44,347 nucleotides of DNA from Sphingomonas sp. Y57 (GCF_001015195.1 NZ_LDES01000068.1:1-44347); one strand, 5' to 3'. Shown: positions 8,132-17,537, numbered from the stretch's first letter. Notes: generated from the letters alone by a model not told the origin. Program-made: numbers and translations.

Positions 8132-10510
8132 TCAGAACTTCGCCGATGCCCGCACGCCATAGATGCGTGGCGCCGATGTCGTCATAGCCAGAATGTTCGC
8201 CGTCGGATGCAGCGAAGCCCCCAACGGAATGCGGTTGTTGCCGATGTTGCGGACGAAGCCCGCCAGCGACCAGCGATCGTCGGCCGGACCAAAGCTCAGC
8301 TGCGCATTGACCAGCCAGTCGCCGTCGACCCGCTGTTCGGGCAGATAGGAAAAACCTATGTTCCGGCTGCTCTTATACTGGGAATCCGCCCCTGCGACGA
8401 TCACATAATCCCCCAGCTCAAAGGTCTGTTGCGCGGCGAGGTTGATGGTCCATTTGGGCGAATTATAGGATTGGAACCCCGCGCAATCGACGTCGTAGAG
8501 CGTCGGGTTGGCATTGAGCCGCACTGCGCAACCCGTCAGCGGCGGCGGCGTTCCGGGGGTCCCCACAGCCTGCTGATAGAGGAATGCCTTGTTGGTTGCG
8601 TCGAGATACTGGACGTTACCGCTCAACAACGTCGTCGGCGTGACCAGCACCCGCGCCTCCACCTCGGCACCCTTGATCGTTGAGCGACCGATATTCTGGG
8701 TGAAGTTGGCGGTCCGCCCGGACAGGTCGAGGCCGACATGGTTGACCTGCTGATCCTTGTACTTCCAGTAGAAGGCTTCGAAATTGAGCTGCACCCGATT
8801 GCCAAAAAAGCGGTTCTTAGAGCCGATCGTATAGGCATCGAGATATTCGGGCTGGAAGGTCTCGAAACCCTGCGCAGGCGAGAAGCCGCCCGAGCGATAG
8901 CCGGTCTCGAAGCTGGCGTAGACCAGCGACTGCGGTGCGACGTCGAGTTCGACGGCGACGCGCCACGTCACCTTGCTGTTGGCGAGCCGGCTGTTGTCCA
9001 GTCGGTCGGTGCGGGCGACGATCGCGCCTGTCGGGACGCCGCCGGTGATGATCGGCAGCACCGGCACGCCCTGCGGCGGAAAGGCGAATGGGAGTGCCGA
9101 CGGGCCGGTGGCCAGGGGGAAAAGCGGCGCGTTCGGACAGGTCGGGATGCCCCCGACGACGGCCGTGCAGACGATCGCACCGGCGACCGTCGGGCCGGTA
9201 AACCGCTTCTTGTCGTCAGTGTAGCGGACCCCGCCGACCAGACGCAGCGCATCCGAGAGATGCGCGGTCAACCGGCCGAACGGCGCCCAGGATTCGGTCC
9301 GGTAATTGGGCCGTAAATAGCTGACCGCCGACGACAGGCTGAGCGCCGTCACGGCGTTGATCCGTTCATGATAATAATAGCCGCCGAGCGTGTAGTCGAA
9401 CATGCCGACGCGGTTGCCCTGGAAACGCGCTTCCAGGCTGTACTGCTCGTCGGTTTCGTTCTGGCGGTACATGAAGCCCGCGGCGCTCGACAGCAGGTTG
9501 AGCTTGGCATAGCGCCAGGCCGGGATCACCGTCAGCGTGCCGATACCCGTGTCCCAGGCGATCTCGGCATTGGCACCGTAGAAGTTGTTGTCCTGGAAGG
9601 GCAGCGGCCCGAGCGCGTCGAGGTTGCGTCCCGCCGTTCCGGCGCGGATCGTCGCCCGATAGGCCTGGGCCGCAGGCGTGAACATGCCTTCCGAGACCGG
9701 CAGGCCCGACGAGATGAACTGATACTGGCGGCTCGCCGGGTTGAATGTGTAATGGCCCTGGTAGGTCGGGCCCGCTCCCTTGCCGCCGGTGTGGCTGTAG
9801 TCGCCGGCCAGTCGGACCGTTAGCGTCGGAGTGAGTTCGGCCTTAAGCTGGACGCGCAGCGAACGGGTCCTGTCGTCAGCGGTATCGTCGCGAAGATAGC
9901 CGTCATGATGGGCGATGCTGCCGGCAATGCGCATCGCACCATTCTCGCCCATCGGGATGTTGATCGCGCCTTCGCCGGTGATGGTCTTGTAGTTGGCGAA
10001 GCTGACCGTTCCATAGCCCGACCATTCGCCGATCTTCGGCTGCGCCGGAATGACGTTGATCGCGCCGCCGGTGGCGTTGCGGCCGTAAAGCGTGCCCTGC
10101 GGGCCCTTCAGCACCTCGATCCGTTCAAGGTCGAAGAAGGTGCCGGTGGTCGAGGTCGGCCGGCCTACGTAGATGCCGTCATAGTTGAACGCGATCGCCG
10201 GATCGCTGTTCGGCGAGACCGTGAAATTGCCGACGCCGCGCACGAACAGGATGTTGCCGGTGCTGGTCGGCTGGATAGTGAGCGAGGGGGCGAGCTCGCC
10301 CAGCCGATCCATCTGGGTGACGCCGGCATTGACCAGTTCCCGACCCTGTACGACGTCCACCGCAATCGCGGCGCGTTGCAGTGTCTCTGTCTGGCGCTGC
10401 GCGGTGACGATGATATCCTGCAGCCCGTCGTCGGCCGACGCCTCGGTCTGCGCCGTAGCGGGCGCCGCCAGCAACAGGATCGCCGTCGTGCTCAACAAGA
10501 TCATGTGCAT
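8132..10510 (-). CDS. TonB-dependent outer membrane receptor (TBDR1)
   Basis: 792 residues. Signal peptide (about 1-20, ending 'PATAQ'), TonB box region 'DIIVTAQRQTETLQ', plug domain with 'GPQGTLYGRNATGG', then a 22-strand-type barrel ending in Phe ('VRASAKF'). No N-terminal signalling (STN) domain, so it probably does not drive an anti-sigma pathway. ATG is chosen with GGAGGG ten bases upstream; a second in-frame ATG two codons later is possible. It heads the leftward unit with Rieske1 and the hydrolase; a predicted LysR box lies 110 bases upstream. Such receptors in sphingomonads often import aromatic or other poorly soluble compounds rather than iron siderophores; inference from context. 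Confidence 0.94.
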   Translation of the reverse strand: MHMILLSTTAILLLAAPATAQTEASADDGLQDIIVTAQRQTETLQRAAIAVDVVQGRELVNAGVTQMDRLGELAPSLTIQPTSTGNILFVRGVGNFTVSPNSDPAIAFNYDGIYVGRPTSTTGTFFDLERIEVLKGPQGTLYGRNATGGAINVIPAQPKIGEWSGYGTVSFANYKTITGEGAINIPMGENGAMRIAGSIAHHDGYLRDDTADDRTRSLRVQLKAELTPTLTVRLAGDYSHTGGKGAGPTYQGHYTFNPASRQYQFISSGLPVSEGMFTPAAQAYRATIRAGTAGRNLDALGPLPFQDNNFYGANAEIAWDTGIGTLTVIPAWRYAKLNLLSSAAGFMYRQNETDEQYSLEARFQGNRVGMFDYTLGGYYYHERINAVTALSLSSAVSYLRPNYRTESWAPFGRLTAHLSDALRLVGGVRYTDDKKRFTGPTVAGAIVCTAVVGGIPTCPNAPLFPLATGPSALPFAFPPQGVPVLPIITGGVPTGAIVARTDRLDNSRLANSKVTWRVAVELDVAPQSLVYASFETGYRSGGFSPAQGFETFQPEYLDAYTIGSKNRFFGNRVQLNFEAFYWKYKDQQVNHVGLDLSGRTANFTQNIGRSTIKGAEVEARVLVTPTTLLSGNVQYLDATNKAFLYQQAVGTPGTPPPLTGCAVRLNANPTLYDVDCAGFQSYNSPKWTINLAAQQTFELGDYVIVAGADSQYKSSRNIGFSYLPEQRVDGDWLVNAQLSFGPADDRWSLAGFVRNIGNNRIPLGASLHPTANILAMTTSAPRIYGVRASAKF

Positions 10511-10619
10511 AATCCGTCTTCCCTCCCCTGAGCCCGGCCCTTGTCTTCGGCCGGCGCTTCGTTCCCTGATCTGGCATAGTGCAAAGCACCGCCTGCAGAA
10601 TGATGGCGATTTACCCTGA

Positions 10620-10640
10620 TCGATACCCGCTGGGCATCGC
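10620..10640 (+). promoter_or_regulatory. Predicted LysR box 2 (upstream of TBDR1)
   Basis: TCGATACC-N6-GCATCGC, the same half-sites as box 1. It lies between the DUF1330 stop and the TBDR1 start, 110 bases upstream of the receptor's ATG, which suggests an internal promoter within the long leftward gene run from 14164 to 6160. Confidence 0.5.
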
Positions 10641-10652
10641 GATAGCCGCCCG

Positions 10653-10964
10653 TCAGGCCAGCTCGCCGCGCTTCACCGCATTGTCGAACACGAAAATCTC
10701 GGCGATGGCGCCCCGCTGGCGCGCGTGCCGCCACGGCTGATAGCGTTCGTCGGCCATAAACCGCTCGATCGCATCGATCGACGGGAAGCGCAGCACCGCC
10801 ATGCGATCCGGCTCGGGCATCGCTCCCTCGATCCGCCTGATATGTCGCGAGCCGGCGATCGTCTCCGCCCCATATTCGGCGAGCAGTTTCGGCACTTCGG
10901 CGAAATAGCCCTCCATCCAGCCGTCGTCGGCAATGTTCATGTAGATGATCATGAGCGCAGCCAT
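10653..10964 (-). CDS. DUF1330 family protein
   Basis: 103 residues matching the DUF1330 layout: an N-terminal beta strand 'ALMIIYMNI', 'YFAEVPKLLAEYGAETIAGS', then 'DRMAVLRFPSIDAIERFMADERYQP'. The family folds as a small dimeric ferredoxin-like barrel; its chemistry is not settled. ATG has GAGGA seven bases upstream. It is last in the operon TBDR2-VOC-small protein-DUF1330, 86 bases after the preceding stop. In such clusters it may bind or isomerise an aromatic intermediate; that is inference. Confidence 0.85.
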   Translation of the reverse strand: MAALMIIYMNIADDGWMEGYFAEVPKLLAEYGAETIAGSRHIRRIEGAMPEPDRMAVLRFPSIDAIERFMADERYQPWRHARQRGAIAEIFVFDNAVKRGELA

Positions 10965-11050
10965 GCGGTTTTCCTCACAGTCGTAGGGAAGCGCATCCGT
11001 TTCCCGCTTTGCTCGTCGCGGCGAGGCTCGCGGCCCGGGAGGACGGAGCC

Positions 11051-11377
11051 TCAGGCGACCTCATAATCGATATGGCTGATCGCTCCGTCGAACAGTTCCG
11101 CGACCTCGCGGACCCGGTTGCGCAACGCCAGCCGTTCGGGCGACGCCAGCATCCGGTCGACATCTGCGAGCGATGCGAAATAGACGAGAATCTGACAGTG
11201 GACGCCGGGCGGATCATCCTCCAGCCGGCGCGGCCAAAGCGCCCTGGCATCCCGCACGCCGGGCAGCTCTCTCAGCGCGGGAGTGAGTTCCTCGTTGATC
11301 GCTGACGCAAACACGGCTTCGGCGCCGGGCTTGGGACGGCCGGTCCAGAAGGCCGAGCGAATCCACATCGCGCTCAT
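11051..11377 (-). CDS. Small dimeric alpha/beta-barrel-like protein
   Basis: 108 residues, no clear family. The pattern of strands and helices ('MSAMWIRSAFWTG', 'CQILVYFASLADVDRMLASPERLALRNRV', 'GAISHIDYEV') resembles the EthD/antibiotic-monooxygenase/Dabb-type ferredoxin-like fold. The ATG overlaps the VOC stop in an ATGA junction, so translation is coupled. With the DUF1330 protein downstream and the EthD protein at 38.4 kb, this window holds three small proteins of this fold class, each beside a TBDR or Rieske gene. Function unknown. Confidence 0.75.
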   Translation of the reverse strand: MSAMWIRSAFWTGRPKPGAEAVFASAINEELTPALRELPGVRDARALWPRRLEDDPPGVHCQILVYFASLADVDRMLASPERLALRNRVREVAELFDGAISHIDYEVA

Positions 11378-11979
11378 CCTTGAAATGCCGGCGCCATGAA
11401 CGGCGTCATTCGCTTCGCCACCTTGGCACGCCAGTCGCCATAGGGTTCGAACCCTTCCTGTTCTCGGCTGACCTTCTCGGTCAGCGCCCAAATCTCGTCG
11501 TCGCTCAGCGAGAAATCGAGCGGGACGAGGAAGGGCTGCGGAAAATACCAATCGGTATCGACGAAGAATTCGAGGTTATTGCCCTCGGGATCATGCGTGT
11601 AGATGCTCCAGGCGATGCCGTGGTTCGCCGGAAAGAAGTTGTGCGTGCCATATTCCTGCAGCCGCTCACCCATGTCGCGCAAGTCGGCCAGCGAGCCCAT
11701 CTGGAACGATAGCTGGTTGATACTCGGCCCGAATTGCGGATTGGCTGTGTTGGCCGGCATCTGCGCCGGACGGCCCGTCGCCAGCACGATCTGATGATGA
11801 TCATTAGGATCGCGCGACAGGAACAACAGGTCCATGCCGCCGGCATGGCCGCGATCGGTGATCGTGAAGCCAAGGAGGCGGGTGTAGAAATCCTCCATCT
11901 TCGCCATGTCGATCACGCTCAGTCCCATATGGCTGAACTTCAGGTTGGCAGGAGGTCTTGCGGTGATCTGCGCGGTCAT
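11374..11979 (-). CDS. VOC superfamily protein, type I extradiol dioxygenase-like
   Basis: 201 residues. The vicinal-oxygen-chelate fold shows in 'KFSHMGLSVIDMAKMEDFYTR' (first His ligand, His17), 'INQLSFQ' (where the second His is normally found; here Gln89) and 'DPEGNNLEFFVDT' (Glu137). The Gln substitution may alter metal binding; Gln is a known ligand in some glyoxalases. Start ATG has GGAGAGGA upstream and lies 16 bases after the TBDR2 stop; the end overlaps the next gene by four bases. Context favours a ring-cleaving or glyoxalase-like step on a catecholic product, but catechol dioxygenase activity is not proven by the residues. Confidence 0.85.
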   Translation of the reverse strand: MTAQITARPPANLKFSHMGLSVIDMAKMEDFYTRLLGFTITDRGHAGGMDLLFLSRDPNDHHQIVLATGRPAQMPANTANPQFGPSINQLSFQMGSLADLRDMGERLQEYGTHNFFPANHGIAWSIYTHDPEGNNLEFFVDTDWYFPQPFLVPLDFSLSDDEIWALTEKVSREQEGFEPYGDWRAKVAKRMTPFMAPAFQG

Positions 11980-11995
11980 ATCGTCCTCTCCATCC

Positions 11996-14164
11996 TCAGA
12001 AATTGACGCGAGCGGTGACGCCATAGGTCCGGGGCGGCGAGCCGTAGGTCGCGGCATAACCGAACGACTGGGTCGGGACCTGGGTGATGACATGTTCGTT
12101 GAGCAGGTTCCGGCCCCAGGCCATCAGGCTGAAGCGGCCACCCGGCGCGGTCCATTTCGCCGAGGCGTTGAGCATCACATAGGCGCCCTGCCTCAGGAAA
12201 TTGTCAGGCTCGAAATAATAGGCGCCGTTGTAGTTCGCCGTCAGGTTGAGATCGAGTTCCCCCTCGGCGAGGTCGCTGCGATAGTCGAGTGAACCCGTCG
12301 CGGTCAGCTTCTGGGCAAGCGGCAGTCGGTTGCCCGCCGCATTCCCTGAGGAAAGGATCGCGCCCCCACCGGGACGCGGCGTGCTGAACACCGCGTTGGG
12401 AAAATCCTTGAACTTGCTGTGGAGATACTCGAAGCCTCCGGTGGCGTGGAAACCGCCGCCTAGCTGCGCCTCGAAATCGACGTCGAAGCCGTAGAGCTCG
12501 GCCTTGGCCCCATTGACGATCGCCTGGATTCCGCCGAGGAACTGGATCACCTGGAGGTTGGTGTAGTCATAATAGAAGCCCGCCATGTTGAGGCGCAGGC
12601 GGCGATCGAGCAATTCGGTTTTCAGCCCGGCCTCGTAGGCGCTGAGCTTCTCCGGCTGATAAGCCGCGTTGGCGGGGTTGATGACGTTGTAGCCGCCGCT
12701 CTTGATGCCGGTATTGAATGAGAGATAGCCGAGCACGTCGGCGGTGATCTCGTGGCTGATCGCTACCCGGAAGGTTGGCTTCTCGATCGAGCTGCTCTCG
12801 TTGCGGCCAGGCGGCGTGACGATCGCGCCGTTGACCAGGGTCAGCGTCGTCGCGGAATCGATCCGCCGCTTCTCATAGGTGTAGCGCGCGCCGAGCGTCA
12901 GCGTGGTGCGGGGCAGGAACTTCCAGTCGATCTGTCCGAAGGGCGCTATCGATTCCGCGACCTCCTCACCGCTGGTCGAGCTGACTGCCGTCGAGGTCGG
13001 CAGCGGCGCCAGCACGCCGGAGAAGATGCGCCGGATCGGCCGGGCCTCATAGCTGCTGTGGAAGTAGAACAGGCCCGCCACCCAGTTGAGGCGATCGCTT
13101 GCCCCGATGAGTTGGACCTCCTGGCTGAAGCTCTCATTCGGACCGTCGGGCGTTTCGACGAGGAACAGCGGCTGCGGCACGTTGGTGTTGTCGAACAGGA
13201 AGGATGACTTGCCCTTTCGCCAGGCGCTGATCGAGGAGAATTTCGCGAAGTCGAGATCATGGTCGATGGTCAGGCTAAGGCCGCCGCCCTTGAAGGCGAC
13301 GACACCTTCCCGGCTCGCATAGGTGTCGTAGACGCTGCCGAGCGGCCCGATACCGGGGATCGAATAGCTCGTGCCCGGGTAGGGCTGAAAGCTGTTGGTC
13401 AGTTGTCGCCAGTCCGAATAATCGCCTATCAGGGTGACCTCGGTGTCGGGTCCCGGCTCGAACAGAAGCTTGCCGCGCGCGGCGAACTGATGCTCGATCT
13501 TGAACGTGTCGCGGCCGGTCGTGAGGTTCTTGCCCCAGCCGTCGCCCTGCGTCGCATATTGTGCCGACAGACTGGCCGCGAGACTGTCGGACAGGCCGCC
13601 GGTCATATAGACGTCGCCCTTGAGCGTCGCATAATTGTCGATCTGGACGCCCGCCTGCCCCTCGAACTCGTGACGCGGCTTCTTCGTGGTGATCTGGATG
13701 ACACCGCCGGTGGCGTTGCGGCCGAACAGCGTGCCTTGCGGTCCCTTCAGCACGGCGATCTGCTCGACGTCGTTGAGGTCGCGCACCCCTTCGCGCTGCT
13801 GCGGATAATAGACGCCGTCGATGTAGAGGGCGACCGGGTTCTCGACGACGTTGCTCGACGTGCCGATGCCGCGGATCGACGGCTGGAAAGAACCCGCCGT
13901 GGTGCGGATGTTGAGGCCCGGCGCGAGTGTGTTGAGCTGCTGGGTCGAACTGATGCCCGAGGAGACCAGCGCATCGCCCGACGCGGCGACCAGCGCGATC
14001 GGCACTTCCTGGAGATTCTGCGAGCGCTTCTGGGCGGTGACGACGATCTCGTCGAGCCCGGTATCGTCGCCCGATCCGGACTGCTGCGCCGATGCGGCCG
14101 CCGCATTGAGCAGCAGGGGCAGCGCGACCGCCGCGGATTGGAGGAGGCCTCTCTTCATGGTCAT
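11996..14164 (-). CDS. TonB-dependent outer membrane receptor (TBDR2)
   Basis: 722 residues. Signal peptide ending near 'AAAASAQ', TonB box 'DEIVVTAQKRSQNLQ', plug with 'GPQGTLFGRNATGG', barrel ending 'TARVNF' with terminal Phe. No STN domain. The chosen ATG has AGGGAGA close upstream; ATG at 14158 is an alternative. An upstream extension would add an arginine-rich tail with no signal peptide and is rejected. It leads a leftward operon with the VOC, small barrel and DUF1330 genes and is divergent from Rieske2 across a 317-base gap. Probably imports the substrate of Rieske2 or of the VOC enzyme. Confidence 0.93.
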   Translation of the reverse strand: MTMKRGLLQSAAVALPLLLNAAAASAQQSGSGDDTGLDEIVVTAQKRSQNLQEVPIALVAASGDALVSSGISSTQQLNTLAPGLNIRTTAGSFQPSIRGIGTSSNVVENPVALYIDGVYYPQQREGVRDLNDVEQIAVLKGPQGTLFGRNATGGVIQITTKKPRHEFEGQAGVQIDNYATLKGDVYMTGGLSDSLAASLSAQYATQGDGWGKNLTTGRDTFKIEHQFAARGKLLFEPGPDTEVTLIGDYSDWRQLTNSFQPYPGTSYSIPGIGPLGSVYDTYASREGVVAFKGGGLSLTIDHDLDFAKFSSISAWRKGKSSFLFDNTNVPQPLFLVETPDGPNESFSQEVQLIGASDRLNWVAGLFYFHSSYEARPIRRIFSGVLAPLPTSTAVSSTSGEEVAESIAPFGQIDWKFLPRTTLTLGARYTYEKRRIDSATTLTLVNGAIVTPPGRNESSSIEKPTFRVAISHEITADVLGYLSFNTGIKSGGYNVINPANAAYQPEKLSAYEAGLKTELLDRRLRLNMAGFYYDYTNLQVIQFLGGIQAIVNGAKAELYGFDVDFEAQLGGGFHATGGFEYLHSKFKDFPNAVFSTPRPGGGAILSSGNAAGNRLPLAQKLTATGSLDYRSDLAEGELDLNLTANYNGAYYFEPDNFLRQGAYVMLNASAKWTAPGGRFSLMAWGRNLLNEHVITQVPTQSFGYAATYGSPPRTYGVTARVNF

Positions 14165-14305
14165 ATCATCTCCCTCTCCGCCGCGCAGTGGTTCCGCGCG
14201 ATCGCCCCGGTCCGGTCCGCCTTCGCCCGACAGGCGTGGCGTCCGAATACCTCGCTCGTTCGGTAAGCGGATCACCCGCTATTGAAAGACGCGCTTTTCT
14301 TGCTG

Positions 14306-14326
14306 CCGATATCATTCCGGTATCAC
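14306..14326 (+). promoter_or_regulatory. Predicted LysR box 3 (between TBDR2 and Rieske2)
   Basis: CCGATATC-N6-GTATCAC, in the middle of the 317-base divergent gap 14165-14481: 142 bases from the TBDR2 start and 155 from the Rieske2 start. The 3' flank TTGCGTCG resembles that of box 4 (CTGCGACG). One box placed here could serve both directions. I see no gene in the rest of the gap. Confidence 0.55.
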
Positions 14327-14481
14327 TTGCGTCGCAGCGCCGAGTGTGCGGCAGCTAGAGGCCGTGATGCGCTGAGGGCATCGCTCGTCACGCATATATA
14401 TCGTTTTCGGGCCGCCTCGCTGCGCTAGGTTTCGCGAAAGCATGGCCGCGGATGTCGGCCGGCCGCGATGGGAGAAGTGTC

Positions 14482-15537
14482 ATGTATCTTCGCAACGCCT
14501 GGTATGTCGCTGCCTGGTCGCGCGACATCGTCGATCGACCGGTCGCGCGGCGGATGCTGGACGAGCCCGTCGTCGTCTTCCGCACCAGCGACGGCACCGT
14601 GGTAGCGCTCGAAGACCGTTGTCCCCATCGCCACCTGCCGCTGTCGATGGGGCAGTGCGTCGGCCAGGCGATCCAGTGCGGTTATCACGGCATGGTGTTC
14701 GATGCCGGGGGCCAGTGCATCGAGGTTCCGAGCCAGGGCTTCGTGCCCCCCACCGCCCGGGTCCGCGCTTATCCGGCGGTCGAGCGGTATGGCTGGGTGT
14801 GGGTCTGGATGGGCGAAGCGGACCGTGCCGATCCGGCGCTGATCCCCGATTTTCACCACCTGACCGACCCGGGCTATGCGGCAGTCGGCAAGACCAACCA
14901 TGTCTCCGCCGCCTATACGCTGGTCACCGACAATCTGCTCGACCTGTCGCATGTCGGCTATGTCCACACCACGACGATCGGCAACGCCGCCTTTACCGAG
15001 AAGGGCCGCCTCACCCATCGCCGGACCGACCGCGGCGTGGTCGTCTCACGCTTCTCGCCGGACGTGCCGCCGCCGCCGACCTACATCAAGACCGGCGTGC
15101 TTCCCATCGGCAAGAACATCGACCGCTGGCAGCATATCGAGTTCATCGCCCCATGCTTCGTGCTGATCCATGTCGGCGGTGCCGAGGCTGGCACCGGCGC
15201 ACTGGACGGACGCTACGACCATGGCCTCAACATATGGGTGATCAACGCGATGACCCCCGAGACCGCGACGACGACCAATTATTTCTGGGCCTCGGCGCGA
15301 CGCCACGCGATCGGCGACGCCGATGCCGATGCGTTGTTCTTCAACCAGGTCTCCGAAGCCTTCGAGGAGGACCGCCGGGTACTGGAGGCGCAGCAGGCGG
15401 TCCTGCTCACTCGTGACGATAGTTGGGCGGTGGCGCTGAAGGCTGATGCCGGCGCGATCGAGGCCCGCCGCATGCTGGAACGGATGATCGCGCGCGAAGC
15501 GGCGGGGGAGGATTTGGCCACGTCCGCCGTGGCCTGA
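14482..15537 (+). CDS. Rieske non-heme iron oxygenase, VanA type (copy 2)
   Basis: 351 residues. [2Fe-2S] ligands Cys47-x-His49 ('CPHR') and Cys66-x2-His69 ('CGYHG'); mononuclear iron His157 and His162 in 'DNLLDLSHVGYVH'. This is the vanillate O-demethylase oxygenase pattern. ATG is chosen with GGGAGAAG upstream; it gives the family N-terminus 'MYLRNAWYVAAW'. It is a single rightward gene between the divergent TBDR2 operon and the convergent NmrA-FAH pair, only nine bases from the NmrA stop. Probable reaction: O-demethylation or hydroxylation of a substituted aromatic acid. Its reductase is absent here. Confidence 0.93.
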   Translation: MYLRNAWYVAAWSRDIVDRPVARRMLDEPVVVFRTSDGTVVALEDRCPHRHLPLSMGQCVGQAIQCGYHGMVFDAGGQCIEVPSQGFVPPTARVRAYPAVERYGWVWVWMGEADRADPALIPDFHHLTDPGYAAVGKTNHVSAAYTLVTDNLLDLSHVGYVHTTTIGNAAFTEKGRLTHRRTDRGVVVSRFSPDVPPPPTYIKTGVLPIGKNIDRWQHIEFIAPCFVLIHVGGAEAGTGALDGRYDHGLNIWVINAMTPETATTTNYFWASARRHAIGDADADALFFNQVSEAFEEDRRVLEAQQAVLLTRDDSWAVALKADAGAIEARRMLERMIAREAAGEDLATSAVA

Positions 15538-15546
15538 CCAGCGGTT

Positions 15547-16446
15547 TTACCGCGCCGTCGAGAAAACCATGCTTCCGGTTCTGCGGAACGCCTCATGGTG
15601 CGTCCGCACGAACTGTTCGTAGCTGGTCGGCTCGCGGCCGAGAAGCCAGGTCAGCACATTAGGATTACCCACGAAGTCATGTGCGCTGTAATGCGCGGAG
15701 ATCGCACGCAGCACGTGGGCCTCGTGCGGGAATTGCTCGGGTCCGACGTCGCCGAAGAATTCCTTCAGATAGGTGTCGGCGTCGATTTCCTCGGCCTGCA
15801 CAGGGCGGCCGAGCACACTCCCGATGATCGCCGCCAGATCGTGCCCCGTATAGCGCCCCGGCGCGGCCAGCTCATAGGTCGCGGCGGCATGGCGCCCACT
15901 GTCGGTCAGCGCCATCAGCGCCACGTCGGTGACGTCGCCCAGGTCGACCAGCGACTGACGGCGGTCGAGCGACCAGGACAGGCGGAAGACGCCTTGTTCG
16001 AACACGGGTCGCAACTTGAGCGGCGACATGTAGTTGGACGGCTGGAGAATGGTGTACTCCAGCCCCGACGACAGCAGATACTCCTCGATGTCGCGTTTGA
16101 TCTCGTGCTGGACGAGGTCGGTCGCGATCGCGTGCAGCACCGAACTGAACACGAAATGCCGCACGCCGGCCGCCCGCGCCGCCTCGATCGCCGCGAATCC
16201 CATCGCGCGCTCCTGCGGATGCGCGGTCGGACCGACATGATAGACCTTCTCGACGCCCCGCATCGCCCGCGCCAGCAGGGCTGGGTCGGCGATGTCGCCG
16301 ACGACGATGTCGTCGACGCCGATCGCCGCCAGCGCCTGTCCCGACGCCTCGGACCGGACACAGGCGCGCACCGACAGACCGGCCGCGAGCAATTTGGGGA
16401 CCAGCAGCTTGCCCTGGTTGCCGTTCGCCGCGGTGACGAGGATCAT
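15547..16446 (-). CDS. NmrA-like NAD(P)-binding protein
   Basis: 299 residues of the atypical SDR/NmrA group: 'ILVTAANGNQGKLLVPKLL' is the N-terminal nucleotide-binding motif, followed by 'VRACVRSEAS', 'VVGDIADPALL' and 'YTILQPSNYM'. The classical YxxxK catalytic pair is not obvious, as in many NmrA relatives, which reduce quinones or act as redox sensors. The ATG overlaps the FAH stop by four bases (ATGA), so the two proteins are made together. Likely reduction of a quinone or enone intermediate; substrate unknown. Confidence 0.85.
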   Translation of the reverse strand: MILVTAANGNQGKLLVPKLLAAGLSVRACVRSEASGQALAAIGVDDIVVGDIADPALLARAMRGVEKVYHVGPTAHPQERAMGFAAIEAARAAGVRHFVFSSVLHAIATDLVQHEIKRDIEEYLLSSGLEYTILQPSNYMSPLKLRPVFEQGVFRLSWSLDRRQSLVDLGDVTDVALMALTDSGRHAAATYELAAPGRYTGHDLAAIIGSVLGRPVQAEEIDADTYLKEFFGDVGPEQFPHEAHVLRAISAHYSAHDFVGNPNVLTWLLGREPTSYEQFVRTHHEAFRRTGSMVFSTAR

Positions 16447-17300
16447 CGCGCCGCCACCCGGTTCTCGATCGCGCCGATGCCGTCGATCTCGCAGCGGACG
16501 ACATCTCCCAGCTGGAGAAAGACCGGCGGTTCCATGCCGACCCCGACGCCTTCGGGCGTGCCGGTAGCGATCAGGTCGCCGCTGTCGAGGGTGAAGGCCG
16601 TCGACAGATAGGCGATCTGCGCCCAAAGATTGGCGATCATGTCGCGGGTGTTGCTCAACTGGCGAAGCTCGCCGTTGACCGTACAGCGCAGCCCCAGCGC
16701 ATGGGGATCGGGCACTTCGTCGGCGGTGACGATCCAGGGCCCGATCGGTCCATGGGTGTCGAACGACTTGCCCATGGTGAACGTCTGCGAATGGAACTGC
16801 CAATCGCGGGCCGAGACGTCGTTGGCGACGAAATAGCCGAACACATGGGCCGGGGCATCGGCTTCCGAGACCGACTTGGCAGGCCTGCCGATCACCGCGC
16901 CCAGTTCAACCTCATAATCGAGCTTCTCGGTGACGCCAGGGTCGATATCGTCGAACGGCCCCGACAGACAGCTCGTCTGCTTGTTGAACCAGACCTGATA
17001 TCGGGAGCGGGGAACCCCGAGCCGGTCCGCCTCCTCGATATGCTTGCCATAGTTCATCCCGATCGCGAGATATTTGCCGGGCCGCTCGATCGGCGCCAGC
17101 AGCCTCGCGTCGGCCAGGGCCAGCCGGGTCGAAGCGCCGGCCGCACGATCGCGGAGGCGCGCAAGCGCGTCCGCACCGCCTGCGACGATGTCGATGATGC
17201 GGGTGAACTCGGGAGCGATCCCGGCAATGTCGACGATGCCGTCGCCGGCTACGAGGCCAATCCGCGGGGTTCCATCCACCAAGTAACGCAATAGCTTCAT
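16443..17300 (-). CDS. Fumarylacetoacetate hydrolase family protein
   Basis: 285 residues. The FAH C-terminal domain is complete: 'IGMNYGKHIEEA', metal ligands Glu130 and Glu132 in 'LDYEVELGAVIG', Asp161 in 'VANDVSARDWQ', Lys178 in 'MGKSFDTHGPIGPW' and 'ATGTPEGVGVG'. These enzymes hydrolyse or decarboxylate acylpyruvates and related ring-fission products. The ATG has a near-perfect GGAGGT upstream; a longer upstream frame has no family features. It is divergent from the flavin hydroxylase, with a predicted LysR box between them, so it probably acts after ring cleavage in the same pathway. Confidence 0.92.
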   Translation of the reverse strand: MKLLRYLVDGTPRIGLVAGDGIVDIAGIAPEFTRIIDIVAGGADALARLRDRAAGASTRLALADARLLAPIERPGKYLAIGMNYGKHIEEADRLGVPRSRYQVWFNKQTSCLSGPFDDIDPGVTEKLDYEVELGAVIGRPAKSVSEADAPAHVFGYFVANDVSARDWQFHSQTFTMGKSFDTHGPIGPWIVTADEVPDPHALGLRCTVNGELRQLSNTRDMIANLWAQIAYLSTAFTLDSGDLIATGTPEGVGVGMEPPVFLQLGDVVRCEIDGIGAIENRVAAR

Positions 17301-17402
17301 AACACCTCCGTCCCGGGTCCGCGAACCGGCCGGCCCGGCTCGTCTCTCCGTTCCGCCTTGCGCCATGGCGGCAGCATCCGTCGCGATGGCTTTTGCGCGC
17401 GG

Positions 17403-17423
17403 CCGATACCGGCCGTCTATCAC
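17403..17423 (+). promoter_or_regulatory. Predicted LysR box 4 (between FAH and flavin hydroxylase)
   Basis: CCGATACC-N6-CTATCAC in the 237-base divergent gap, 103 bases from the FAH start and 114 bases from the hydroxylase start. An ungapped comparison with box 3, including flanks, agrees at about 23 of 35 positions. Confidence 0.55.
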
Positions 17424-17537
17424 CTGCGACGAACGGCAGCCCCAGCGATACCTTGGCAGCATCGTCAGACTGCAACTGGCATCCTCCGGCATCTCTCCGC
17501 CCGCGATAGATCGGAGCGAGGAAAGCGGAGGCTCAGT

